The notes under the pieces are model-generated. The model was not told where the DNA came from. It saw only the letters and a list, made by a program, of their open reading frames with translations, and did not search any database. From DATARH01 sp963734125 (GTDB lineage Bacteria > Pseudomonadota > Alphaproteobacteria > ATCC43930 > CGMCC-115725): 64,000 nucleotides of DNA. This document shows positions 20,150 through 28,036 of the stretch, in pieces. Within the stretch, counting starts at the first letter, position 1, and every line of letters begins with the position of its first letter. Both the position numbers and the translations under genes were made by a program. Location: positions 1 to 64,000 of the forward strand of contig CAVTGB010000012.1 of NCBI GenBank assembly GCA_963734125.1, read 5' to 3'.

Positions 20150-21155
20150 CACCGCGCTGCCTCCGTCGCAATTGGCGCTGACGATCGTGATCCCGGTTTA
20201 TAACGGGGCGACAAGCGTTGGGGAGCTTGTCGCCGCGCTCGAGGAGCTGACGATCGAGGGCGGGCACGAGATCGTGCTGGTCAATGACGGCAGCCCCGAC
20301 GACACCCTCGCGGTCTGCCGCGACCTCGTTGAGCGGGCGCGGGTGCCGATGACGCTCGTAGATCTGTCGCGCAATTTTGGCGAGCACAACGCGGTGATGG
20401 CCGGGCTGCGTCACGCCAGGGGCGCCCATGTCATCACGATGGATGACGATTTGCAGAACCCGCCCGAGGAGGTCAGGCGGCTCCTCGCCTTCGCTCAGCA
20501 GAGCGGGCATGAGGTCATCTACACCCATTACGACGAGAAGCAGCACGCGCGATGGCGCAACCTCGGCAGCCGGTTCAGCAACTGGGTGGCCGGGTTCGTC
20601 CTCGACAAGCCGGCGGGCTTCTACCTGTCGAGCTTCCGCTGCATGAGCGCCTTTGTCGCGGCCGAGATCACCCGGTATGACGGGCCCTTTCCGTACGTCG
20701 ACGGGCTCATTCTGCAGGTGACTCAGGACATCGACCGGCTCCTGGTCCGCCACCTGCCGCGCGCGGTCGGCCGCAGCAACTATACGATGCGCCGGCTGCT
20801 GCGGCTGTGGCTCAGCATGTTCATCAATTTCTCGGTGATGCCGCTGCGGCTCAGCACCTTGACCGGCTTTGCGCTGAGCCTGATGGGCACGATCGGCAGC
20901 GTCGTCGTGTTGACCGAGGCCTTGTTCTTCGATCCGCCGGCCGGCTGGGCGTCGCTCATGGCGGCGGTGTTGCTGCTGTCCGGAGTGCAGCTCGTCATCC
21001 TCGGCATCGTCGGAGAATATATCGGCCGCCTCTACCTGACCGCCAACAAGAAGCCGCAATCGGTGATCAAATCGGTGATCCGCGCCGCGCCGACGCGGTC
21101 GGACCCGGGGCCGCAGACCGGCCGTCCCTCGGTCCAGGCGCACGCGCGGGTGTGA
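20142..21155 (+). CDS. polyprenyl-phosphate glycosyltransferase, GT2 (ArnC/DPM1-like)
   Basis: A 337-residue enzyme. The GT-A domain shows VIPVYNGATSVGELVAALEE, IVLVNDGSPDDTL and the metal-binding ITMDDDLQNPPEE. Two C-terminal membrane helices lie at about 235-255 and 265-290 (LTGFALSLMGTIGSVVVL; MAAVLLLSGVQLVILGIVGE). This layout belongs to enzymes that load a sugar onto undecaprenyl phosphate on the cytoplasmic face. With the SMR-like protein after it and the GT-C transferase before it, the cluster has all three steps of an ArnC-ArnEF-ArnT-like route. The sugar is unknown. Confidence 0.9.
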   Translation: MSDTALPPSQLALTIVIPVYNGATSVGELVAALEELTIEGGHEIVLVNDGSPDDTLAVCRDLVERARVPMTLVDLSRNFGEHNAVMAGLRHARGAHVITMDDDLQNPPEEVRRLLAFAQQSGHEVIYTHYDEKQHARWRNLGSRFSNWVAGFVLDKPAGFYLSSFRCMSAFVAAEITRYDGPFPYVDGLILQVTQDIDRLLVRHLPRAVGRSNYTMRRLLRLWLSMFINFSVMPLRLSTLTGFALSLMGTIGSVVVLTEALFFDPPAGWASLMAAVLLLSGVQLVILGIVGEYIGRLYLTANKKPQSVIKSVIRAAPTRSDPGPQTGRPSVQAHARV

Positions 21156-21168
21156 GGGAAGGGCGCCG

Positions 21169-21504
21169 GTGGCGATCTATTATGTCAGCCTCGCCGGCGC
21201 CATCCTCTTGGGCGTCGCCGGGCAGATCGCGCTCAAATCAGGCGCGCTCGCCGCGCCCGCCGGCATGGCCCAATTCATCAACCCGCTGACGATCGCCGGC
21301 TTGGCGATCTATGTGGTGGCCGCGCTCTGCTACATCGTTGCGCTGAAGAAAATCCCGGTGTCGGTGGCCTTCCCCTCGGTCGCGGCGAGCTATGCCGCGG
21401 TCGCGATCATCGCGCACCTGTTGTGGAACGAGCCGTTTGGCTGGCCGCAACTCGCCGGCCTCGCACTGATCGGCGCCGGCATCCTGTCGATCCACCTGCA
21501 CTGA
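21169..21504 (+). CDS. SMR/EamA-type small membrane protein, ArnE/ArnF-like flippase
   Basis: A 111-residue protein with four hydrophobic helices (IYYVSLAGAILLGVAGQIAL, GLAIYVVAALCYIVALKKI, VAFPSVAASYAAVAIIAHL, LAGLALIGAGILSIHLH). Size and pattern match ArnE/ArnF and other small multidrug-resistance relatives. It starts with GTG 14 bases after the GT2 stop and is almost certainly in its operon. Position suggests flipping of the polyprenyl-phosphate sugar to the periplasm. A drug-efflux SMR is less likely in this setting. Confidence 0.8.
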   Translation: MAIYYVSLAGAILLGVAGQIALKSGALAAPAGMAQFINPLTIAGLAIYVVAALCYIVALKKIPVSVAFPSVAASYAAVAIIAHLLWNEPFGWPQLAGLALIGAGILSIHLH

Positions 21505-21532
21505 GAGCGGTTTTCGATCGAGTTGCACCACG

Positions 21533-21632
21533 CTCACCCCGACCCAAACCCTCCCCCATCAAGGGGGAGGACCATCATGCACGCGTATTCTGCTCCCGCC
21601 CTCTCGATGGGGGCGGGTCGGGGTGGGGGTGA
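21533..21632. repeat. inverted repeat with CTCACCCCGACCC arms (family C)
   Basis: CTCACCCCGACCC on the left is matched by GGGTCGGGGTGGGGGTGA on the right, with a smaller CCCTCCCCCATCAAGGGGGAGG hairpin-like element inside. It lies between two converging genes and may be a two-way terminator. Confidence 0.7.
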
Positions 21633-21698
21633 TGCGGCCCGCGGGCGCCGGCCCGGCCGAAAACCGCTCTGAAACCGGGCCGGCAACGGGCTAACCGG

Positions 21699-23405
21699 CT
21701 AGCGCGGCGCCGGCAGCAGCGGATGGTGGTCGGCGCCGTGCCCGGCGGGAGGGCCGGTCGCGAACAGCGTGTAGCCGGCGCGGGGTTCCTCGTTGGTCGC
21801 AATGGCGCCGGGTAAATAGCTCGCCGGGTTGCCTGGGGTTGCCGCGCCGGCGTGCAGCCGGGCCGGGGCGATATCGGCGAAGGTCAGCGGCGACACACCT
21901 GCCGCCACCGGCGGGTCGGTGACCAGGGTTCCGCCGTGATTGTCGGTCGAGAGGGTAAAGTTGCTCGTCGTATAGGTTCCGAGCAGCGTCAACTGGACGG
22001 ACTGCGTACCGCTGGTGACGGCGAGGACGCCGCTGCCGCTTGTCGACGGCGTGAAGCTTTCGGAGGTAACACCCGAGGTGTAGGTAATCCCAGGTAAATC
22101 GATCCGATCAGGGACGGCAAACCCCGAGATGATTCCGGTGAAGCCGGCCCCGGCATCGAGCCGCAAGGTGCCGCCGTTGACGAAGGCGACCGTGCCGCTG
22201 GCGGTGCCGCCGCTCGCGACCTCGATTACCCCGCGGTTGATCGTGCCGCCGCTCGCCGTCCCGTGGATGGTTTCGAGCCCGCGGAGGTTGACCCTACCGC
22301 CGCTCGCCGTTCCGTAGACGATTTCGCTCCCGCCTTCCAGCACAGTCCCGTTCGTCACCCCGCGCGAATAAACGATCTGATGAGCGCCGTGCTTAACCGC
22401 GGCACCGTGCGCCAACCCGCCGGCTTCGACGATCTGCCGCCCGCCGCTGGCGACCAAGCCCCAAGTCGCAACCCCGTAAACGCGCTCGACGCCGCCGCTG
22501 GCGACCGTACCCCCGCTCGCAATGCCGAGGACGATCTCATTCCCGCCGTCGCTGACCACCGTCCCTTTGACGATGCCGCCGTTGGCCTCAACGTACTGCC
22601 TACCCCCGCTGCTGACCACGGTGCCGCTGGCAATGCCGGAAACGTCCTCATACCCGCCGTCCCTGACCACCGCGCCGCGGGCAACGCCGCCAAAACCAAC
22701 GTACAAAAATCCGCCGTTGCTGACCACCGATCCGCTGACGACGCCACCGAACTGAACGTGCTCCGAGCCTCCGCTGCTCACCACCGTGCCGCTGGCAACG
22801 CCACCCGACTCGACGTCAGTAAATTCGCCCGAGAGGGCGACGAAGCCTGAGATTGATCCGCCTTGATCGATCTCAATCCCAACAATGGCGCCGCTTTGGA
22901 TGGTCACGCCACCGATGACATTCGTACGATTGCCGGACCATTGGCCCCAGGCGCTGGTGAGCGGAACCCCGATGACCCTGCCGCCGCTGCTGACCACGGT
23001 CCCGCTGGCAACGCCGCCCAAAATGCTCTCCTCACCGCCGCTGCTGACGACGGTCCCGCTGGCAACGGCGCCGGAGACGACAGAAATCCTGCCGCCGGCG
23101 CTGACCACCGTGCCGCTGGCAACCCCGCCGAATATGTAGAAATCTCCAAGGACCACCGTAGCGTTGGCAACGGCTCCGGGATCGACTTCGAGGTAGCCAT
23201 GGAAGCTAACCGCCGTGCCGCTGGCAATGCCGCCGGACGAAACTAGGAGCCGGCCGTCGTTTAAGCCGGCGGCGCCGCTGACTACCGTGCCGCTCGCAAT
23301 GCCGCCGGACAGGACATCGAGGGTGCCGCCGCCCTCAACGACGATCCCGCTGCTCGTCTGGCCGGCGGAAATGAAAAGCGTTTGACCGCTGGTGACGGTG
23401 GTCAT
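21699..23405 (-). CDS. AIDA-repeat surface-type protein without beta-barrel
   Basis: A 568-residue protein of about twenty repeats built on the unit GG-x-ASGTVVSSGG, the AIDA pattern of autotransporter passenger beta-helices. After the repeats comes a common C-terminal module (ISGFAVPDRIDLPGITYTSG, then QLTLLGTYTTSNFTLSTDN with HGGTLVTDPP), found at the ends of many large alphaproteobacterial surface proteins. No N-terminal signal peptide and no autotransporter barrel are present, so secretion (type I would fit) is unproven. The start ATG follows GAGGAG. It lies directly downstream of the small ORF and the osmoprotectant ABC genes. Confidence 0.85.
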   Translation of the reverse strand: MTTVTSGQTLFISAGQTSSGIVVEGGGTLDVLSGGIASGTVVSGAAGLNDGRLLVSSGGIASGTAVSFHGYLEVDPGAVANATVVLGDFYIFGGVASGTVVSAGGRISVVSGAVASGTVVSSGGEESILGGVASGTVVSSGGRVIGVPLTSAWGQWSGNRTNVIGGVTIQSGAIVGIEIDQGGSISGFVALSGEFTDVESGGVASGTVVSSGGSEHVQFGGVVSGSVVSNGGFLYVGFGGVARGAVVRDGGYEDVSGIASGTVVSSGGRQYVEANGGIVKGTVVSDGGNEIVLGIASGGTVASGGVERVYGVATWGLVASGGRQIVEAGGLAHGAAVKHGAHQIVYSRGVTNGTVLEGGSEIVYGTASGGRVNLRGLETIHGTASGGTINRGVIEVASGGTASGTVAFVNGGTLRLDAGAGFTGIISGFAVPDRIDLPGITYTSGVTSESFTPSTSGSGVLAVTSGTQSVQLTLLGTYTTSNFTLSTDNHGGTLVTDPPVAAGVSPLTFADIAPARLHAGAATPGNPASYLPGAIATNEEPRAGYTLFATGPPAGHGADHHPLLPAPR

Positions 23406-23415
23406 GACCCGCTCC

Positions 23416-23574
23416 TCACGTTCTCTGGGCTTTGCCGTCGGCCGGAGCGAGCCTGGCGGCGTCGTCAGCGGAGACCGCAGTGTCCATGCCCGTCCGGTCC
23501 CTCTCCCCGTTCGTCTTCTTGTTTGTTGGCAGTGCTCGCCACCACTCTGCCAATGCGGCCGTGGGGTCAACCAT
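23416..23574 (-). CDS. 52-residue hypothetical ORF coupled to the ABC permease
   Basis: The frame begins two bases after the permease stop and has a strong GGAGG six bases upstream that lies inside the permease's last codons. The peptide is hydrophilic (MVDPTAALAEWWRALPTN, then DRTGMDTAVSADDAARLAP). No family is recognised and there is no signal peptide. It ends 10 bases before the AIDA protein's start, so it bridges the two genes on one transcript. It could simply keep ribosomes on the message. Confidence 0.5.
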   Translation of the reverse strand: MVDPTAALAEWWRALPTNKKTNGERDRTGMDTAVSADDAARLAPADGKAQRT

Positions 23575-23576
23575 AA

Positions 23577-24347
23577 TCAACCTCCATCGCCCACGGTGCG
23601 CGGGTCCGCGTTGGGGATCCGCAACGCGCGTTCGAGGCGGGCGAAGATCATGTCGGTGAGGATCGCGAAGAGGGCAACCGGCACCGCGCCCTCGATGACG
23701 AACGGCAGTTTGTTGGCGGCGAGTCCGTCGAAGATCGGCGTGCCGAGGGTCAAGGCGCCGACCGTCGAGCCGATCGTCGCGGTGCCGATCGCGATCGTCA
23801 CCGATACCCGCACCCCCGCCAGGATCGCCGGCCCGGCCAACGGCAGTTCGACATCGCGCAGAAGCTGCCACGTCGAGAGGCCCATGCCCTGCGCCGCCTC
23901 GCGCACCGCCGGCGCCACGCCTTCGAGCCCGGCGATCGCGTTCTCGACGATCGGCAGGAGGCCATAACACAACAACGCGACGATCGTCGGGCGCGGACCG
24001 AAGCCGAGCATCGGAACCGCGAGCGCCAAGACCGCGGCCGGCGGAAAGGTCTGCCCGATTGTGGCGAGCGCGTTGACGATCGCGCGGAAATCGCGCCCCA
24101 CCGGGCGGGTGACGAAAATCGCCAGGGTGACGCCGATTAGCGTCGCCGCGAGGCTCGCCACCGCCACGAGCCCGGCATGCGACAGCCACAATTCGACAAA
24201 GCTCGCGCGTCCGAAGACCGGCGGATTTACCCGCGGAAACGCCCAGTGGAAGACGGGAGCCAGCCGCGGCATGCCGATGAGGAGGGCGGCGAACAACAAC
24301 CCGACCCAGAGGATAGGGCTTGCCGCACAGGAGAGCGAACGGCGCAA
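23577..24347 (-). CDS. osmoprotectant (glycine betaine/choline type) ABC permease
   Basis: About 256 residues. The binding-protein-dependent permease loop is clear: ENAIAGLEGVAPAVREAAQG with MGLSTWQLLRDVELPLAGPA, followed by IGSTVGALTLGTPIFDGL, which is specific to the OpuC/YehW/OsmW group. An N-terminal hydrophobic helix (ILWVGLLFAALLIGM) precedes. No ATG is available at the right place; the TTG at 24345-24347, or a GTG 12 bases upstream inside a repeat, may be used. It is the second of two permeases in a complete importer, downstream of the ATPase gene. Confidence 0.85.
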   Translation of the reverse strand: MRRSLSCAASPILWVGLLFAALLIGMPRLAPVFHWAFPRVNPPVFGRASFVELWLSHAGLVAVASLAATLIGVTLAIFVTRPVGRDFRAIVNALATIGQTFPPAAVLALAVPMLGFGPRPTIVALLCYGLLPIVENAIAGLEGVAPAVREAAQGMGLSTWQLLRDVELPLAGPAILAGVRVSVTIAIGTATIGSTVGALTLGTPIFDGLAANKLPFVIEGAVPVALFAILTDMIFARLERALRIPNADPRTVGDGG

Positions 24348-24354
24348 GAAACGG

Positions 24355-24396
24355 CCCCTCACCCCAACCCTCTCCCCGCCAGCGGGGCGAGGGAGT
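24355..24396. repeat. CCCCTCACCCCAACCCTCTCCCC repeat half (family C)
   Basis: The left half of the family C element, ending in GCCAGCGGGGCGAGGG, which pairs with CCCTCTCCCC. It sits between the ATPase and permease genes of one operon, where it could reduce expression of the downstream permease. Confidence 0.65.
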
Positions 24397-24444
24397 TGGT
24401 GGTGCGCGGCACGGGGCGCGAGGACGTGTGAGAGGTTGCTTCGA

Positions 24445-25368
24445 TCACCGCACCAGATCGGCCAAGGTGATGACGCCGAGCGGGCGGCCGGCGGCATCGC
24501 TGACCGGCAGGCGGTCGGTATGGCGCGCGGCCATCTGGGCGAGCGCGTCGCGCAGCGATGTGTCCATCGGCACTGGTTCGCCCCCGGCGGCTTCTCCCGG
24601 ATGCACCCGGTCGGCGACGGTGCGCAAGGACAGGAGCTTGAGGCCGCTCGACCCGCCGCCGACAAATTCGGCGACAAAGGCGCTCGCCGGGCGCTCGAGG
24701 AGATCAAGCGGAGTCCCACATTGGGCGAGATGGCCGCGCTCCAGGATGGCGATGTCGCTCGCCAGAATGAGCGCTTCTTCGATGTCGTGGGTGACGAAGA
24801 CGATGGTCTTTTTGGTCGCCCGCTGGATCCGCACGATCTCGGTTTGCAAGACGTCGCGGGTCACCGGATCGACCGCGGCGAAGGGCTCGTCCATCAGCAG
24901 GAGCTCGGGGTCGGCGGCGAGCGCGCGGGCGACCCCGACCCGCTGCTGCTCGCCGCCCGACAGCGGATGCGGGTATTTCGCGCGGTAGGTCGCGGGGTCG
25001 AGGTGGAGCAGCTCCACGAGTTCACTCACCCGGTCCTGCACCCGCGCGCGCGGCCAGTCGAGGAGGCGGGGCACCGTGGCGATGTTGTCCTCGACCCGCC
25101 AATGCGGAAAGAGCCCCGTCGATTGGATCACATAGCCGATCCGCCGGCGGAGCTGCTCGGGCGCCACCCGCCGCACGTCCTCGCCGCCGACCCGGATCGT
25201 GCCGCTATCGAACGCGACGAGGCGGTTGATCATGCGCAGCGTCGTCGATTTGCCGCATCCCGAGGGTCCGAGGAGGACGCAGAACGAGCCTTCCGGGATG
25301 GTCAGCGACAGCTCGTCGACGACGCGCCTTCCGTCGTAGGCCTTGCTGACCGAGTTGATCTCAATCAT
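24445..25368 (-). CDS. osmoprotectant ABC transporter ATPase with C-terminal CBS domain
   Basis: A 307-residue ATPase of the ProV/OpuCA class: Walker A GPSGCGKSTT, Q-loop IQSTGLFPHW, signature LSGGEQQRVGVARA, Walker B LLLMDEPFAAVD, His in FVTHDIEEAL. A CBS-like module ends the protein (DALAQMAARHTDRLPVSDAA, then GVITLADLVR). CBS modules in this class sense ionic strength or nucleotides and switch the importer on. Its start lies inside the end of the upstream permease gene (8-base overlap). Confidence 0.92.
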   Translation of the reverse strand: MIEINSVSKAYDGRRVVDELSLTIPEGSFCVLLGPSGCGKSTTLRMINRLVAFDSGTIRVGGEDVRRVAPEQLRRRIGYVIQSTGLFPHWRVEDNIATVPRLLDWPRARVQDRVSELVELLHLDPATYRAKYPHPLSGGEQQRVGVARALAADPELLLMDEPFAAVDPVTRDVLQTEIVRIQRATKKTIVFVTHDIEEALILASDIAILERGHLAQCGTPLDLLERPASAFVAEFVGGGSSGLKLLSLRTVADRVHPGEAAGGEPVPMDTSLRDALAQMAARHTDRLPVSDAAGRPLGVITLADLVR

Positions 25369-26587
25369 GGCGCGCGGCCACCGCCGCCAGAGTTTGCAGC
25401 AGGAAATCGGCGGCGAGCGCGAGCCCAATCGCCGGCAGCGCGCCGAGCAATACCAGGTCGGCGGCGTATTGGCCGAGCCCCTCGAAGACAAAGGTGCCGA
25501 GCCCACCGGCGCCGATGAGCGCAGCGACGACGGCGAGCCCCACCAGCTGCACGGTGACGATGCGCAGCCCCGCCACCAGCAACGGCAGCGCCAGCGGCAC
25601 TTCGACCCGCCAGATCAGCTGGCGGCGTGTCATCCCCATGCCGCGCGCGGCATCGATGACCGCCGGGTCGACCCCGGCGATCCCGGCGACGGTGTTGCGC
25701 ACGATCGGCAGGAGCGCATAGAGGATCAGCGCGATCACCGCCGGCGCCGGACCGATGCCGCCGACCCCGAGCGCGGCGAGCATGGGAACCGCGCTCGCGA
25801 GCGCCGCCAGCGGCACGAGCAGCAGACCGAACAGCGCGATCGACGGGATCGTCTGCAACAGGTTCAATACGGCGAAGAGCGGCCCCTGCAGGCGCGGCTG
25901 CCGCGCCGCGGTAATCGCCAGGGGAACGCCGATCAGCACCGCCGGTCCAACCCCGGCCACAACCAGAACGATGTGACGAACCAGCGCCGTGGCGAAGAGA
26001 TCCTCGTGGGACCGGTATTCGCGGGCGAGCGACAGCGCATCGAAGAGGCCGCAATGGGCCATCGCCAGGCTCGCCAGGCCGAGGGTGGCGATGACGGCCG
26101 AGCGCTCGGCCGCGCCGGCGCCCGCGCGTTGCAGCGCGTCGACGAGGGCGAGCGCCGCCGTCCCAAAGAGGATCCAGAACCCGGCGCCGAGTGAGATCCG
26201 GGCGAGGGGTGGGGTCGCGGTGGCGAGCGCGGCCGCGGCGTTTCCCGCGGCGCCGACGATGAGGAGTAAGAGCCCTCCAGCCAATGCCGCGGCGGCGCGC
26301 TGCAGCCCGCGAGCAGGCGGCGCGAGCGACATCAGCAGCAAGACCCCCGCGATCAGCCCGATCCCCGCGCCGAGGCGCAGATCCGTCGCCGCGAACAGAC
26401 CGATCGGGCGCCCTGACAATAGGCGGTTGGGCGCGATGCTGAGAAAACCGGTGCCGAGCACCGCTGCGGCACCGACGGCAAACAGCACCGGGATGACGTC
26501 ATTGCGAGGAACAAGGCGACGAAACGATCCCGATCCGAGAACGCTCAGCCAATCGAGATTGCGTCGCGGTGCTCGCAATGACGACAT
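25361..26587 (-). CDS. osmoprotectant ABC permease, long (YehY-like) form
   Basis: Up to 408 residues. There is a long N-terminal membrane part (about five helices, from VLFAVGAAAVLGTGF) and a C-terminal permease module with TIPSIALFGLLLVPLAALAS, RNTVAGIAGVDPAVIDAARG and GLGTFVFEGLGQYAADLVLL. The long form with extra helices is typical of the YehY type of low-affinity betaine importer. The first 33 codons from the ATG at 26587 are made by a dispersed repeat (SSLRAPRRN, then LVPRNDV), so the ancestral start may be the GTG at 26486-26488. The binding-protein gene ends 3 bases upstream. Confidence 0.85.
   Translation of the reverse strand: MSSLRAPRRNLDWLSVLGSGSFRRLVPRNDVIPVLFAVGAAAVLGTGFLSIAPNRLLSGRPIGLFAATDLRLGAGIGLIAGVLLLMSLAPPARGLQRAAAALAGGLLLLIVGAAGNAAAALATATPPLARISLGAGFWILFGTAALALVDALQRAGAGAAERSAVIATLGLASLAMAHCGLFDALSLAREYRSHEDLFATALVRHIVLVVAGVGPAVLIGVPLAITAARQPRLQGPLFAVLNLLQTIPSIALFGLLLVPLAALASAVPMLAALGVGGIGPAPAVIALILYALLPIVRNTVAGIAGVDPAVIDAARGMGMTRRQLIWRVEVPLALPLLVAGLRIVTVQLVGLAVVAALIGAGGLGTFVFEGLGQYAADLVLLGALPAIGLALAADFLLQTLAAVAARHD
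26497..26583. repeat. CGTCATTGCGAGG inverted repeat (family B) inside the permease 5' end
   Basis: CGTCATTGCGAGGA on the left is the inverse of GCTCGCAATGACG on the right, about 87 bases in all, with GCGACGAAACGATC and CGAGATTGCGTCGC as inner arms. It is the fullest copy in the window and is read through in frame by the permease gene. Confidence 0.8.
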
Positions 26588-26589
26588 GT

Positions 26590-27522
26590 CTACGGCAGGA
26601 ACTGCCGCGATTTGAGGTAATCCGATGCGACGGCGCGGGGATCTTCTCCGGCGACCGCGATCCGCGCGTTCAGCCCCTGCAGGATGGTCAGCGTTAGCGA
26701 GGCGAAAACCGGGTCGAGCGCCGCGGCAATCTCGGGGTGCCGGTCGAGGACGGCCTCGCGCACGACTGGGGCCGGGGCATAGACGATCTGCGCGCCCTTG
26801 TCGTCGCACAGGGCCGAAAGGCGGAGTGCGGCCAGTTCGCCGTCGGTGCCGTAGGCCATCGCCGCATTGACCCCGGAGGTGCCTTCCGCCGCGGCGCGCA
26901 GCGTCGCCGCGGTATTGCCACCCGCCAATGTCAGAAGCTGGCTTTCCCGCAGTTGAAAGCCGTAGGTCTCCTCGAAGGCGGGGAGCGCGGCGGGACTTTC
27001 GACGAATTCCGCCGAGGCGGCGAGTTTAAACCGGCCGCCCTGCGCCAGATAGCGGGCGAGATCGTCGAGACATTTCCCCGGCGGGAGCCCCGGCAGATCG
27101 TTGCGGATTGCGATCACCCAGGTGTTGTTCGCGGGCGCAGGCTTCAGCCAAACGAGACGGTTTTCGGCGCGATCGAGCCGCCGCACCGTGGCATAACCCT
27201 CCGCGGCATTCTTCCATACCGGGTCGGCTTCTCGGTGGAAAAAGATGGCGCCGTTTCCGGTGTATTCGGGATAGAGGTCGATCTGTCCGGCGAGGATTGC
27301 AGCGCGCACGATGTTGGTCGGCCCGAGCTGGATCTTCGTCTCCACCGGGAGCCCCTTCTCGGCGAGCATCGCCGCGATCATCTGCCCGAGCAGCGCCCCT
27401 TCGGTATCGATTTTCGAGGCGACGACGATTGCCCCCGCTGCTCGCGCCGGCGCTATGATAGAGAGGATGGCCGCGACGGCAAACAAAGCCAAACCCAGCG
27501 CTTTCGCGATGCCACACCTCAC
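26590..27522 (-). CDS. osmoprotectant ABC substrate-binding protein (OsmX/YehZ type)
   Basis: A 310-residue periplasmic protein with a clear signal peptide (ALGLALFAVAAILSIIAPARAA, cut after ARAA) and the OpuAC fold. Landmarks are SKIDTEGALLGQMIAAML, YPEYTGNGAIFF, AYGTDGELAALRL and YAPAPVVREAVLDRHPEI. YPEYTGN is a hallmark of the betaine/choline/osmoprotectant group. It is the first gene of a four-gene importer (binding protein, permease, ATPase, permease) in one direction and tightly spaced. The exact ligand is not readable. Confidence 0.92.
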   Translation of the reverse strand: MRCGIAKALGLALFAVAAILSIIAPARAAGAIVVASKIDTEGALLGQMIAAMLAEKGLPVETKIQLGPTNIVRAAILAGQIDLYPEYTGNGAIFFHREADPVWKNAAEGYATVRRLDRAENRLVWLKPAPANNTWVIAIRNDLPGLPPGKCLDDLARYLAQGGRFKLAASAEFVESPAALPAFEETYGFQLRESQLLTLAGGNTAATLRAAAEGTSGVNAAMAYGTDGELAALRLSALCDDKGAQIVYAPAPVVREAVLDRHPEIAAALDPVFASLTLTILQGLNARIAVAGEDPRAVASDYLKSRQFLP

Positions 27523-27539
27523 CGGCTCGCTCGTGAGGC

Positions 27540-28019
27540 TTAGAGCGGCAACGCGAGCAGCGTGTCGATCTGGCGGCTGTCGAGGATGACGGTCTTCTTG
27601 GCAAAGTGCCAGCCGGCGACGCCGCGCACGACGCTGTCGAGGTAGCGCCCGGCCGCGAAGAGGGTCATGTCGCCGTCCTGCATCGTGCGCACAACGAGGA
27701 AATTGGCGGCGACTTCGAGGGCGTCGACGTCATCGCGCTGGATGCGGATATTGGCGATCAGGTGACGGTAACGCTGCGGCTCGTAGATGTTGGCCCGGCG
27801 CAGCGCGCTGACCCGATCCTTCAACATGGCGCGCGATGTCGCGTAGATCAGCCCCAGCGGCAGATCGGCCTCGTAATTCTCGGCCGAGGTGATCCGGTAG
27901 AGGCAATCCTCGACAAAAAAATCCGGCCAGTGCTCGATCGCGTCCGAATCAAGACAGGCGGCGTAGTCGCTGTAGAGGTTTTCGAGTTCGAGTTGCCGGG
28001 CGATCTCGGGGAGGTTCAT
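27540..28019 (-). CDS. aromatic-ring-hydroxylating dioxygenase beta subunit
   Basis: A 159-residue small subunit of the NTF2-like fold (LENLYSDYAACLDSDAIEHW, FFVEDCLYRITSAENY, RYRHLIANIRIQRDD, WHFAKKTVILDSRQID). These subunits shape the alpha3beta3 oxygenase but hold no metal. It follows its alpha subunit by 17 bases. The upstream frame is open beyond the ATG at 28019, but those residues belong to the alpha gene's other frame. It ends 17 bases before the binding-protein gene of the osmoprotectant operon, also on the minus strand. Confidence 0.9.
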   Translation of the reverse strand: MNLPEIARQLELENLYSDYAACLDSDAIEHWPDFFVEDCLYRITSAENYEADLPLGLIYATSRAMLKDRVSALRRANIYEPQRYRHLIANIRIQRDDVDALEVAANFLVVRTMQDGDMTLFAAGRYLDSVVRGVAGWHFAKKTVILDSRQIDTLLALPL

Positions 28020-28036
28020 CGCGTGCACCCGGGCCG

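Noticed and set aside
22263..23246. Plus-strand frames across the AIDA gene encoding Asp/Pro/Asn-rich peptides
   Set aside because: They are periodic shadows of the AIDA repeats, with no independent start signals.
21699..23405. CRISPR or minisatellite as explanation for the repeated DNA
   Set aside because: The repetition is at protein level (GG-x-ASGTVVSSGG) in one long frame, with diverged DNA units and no spacers.
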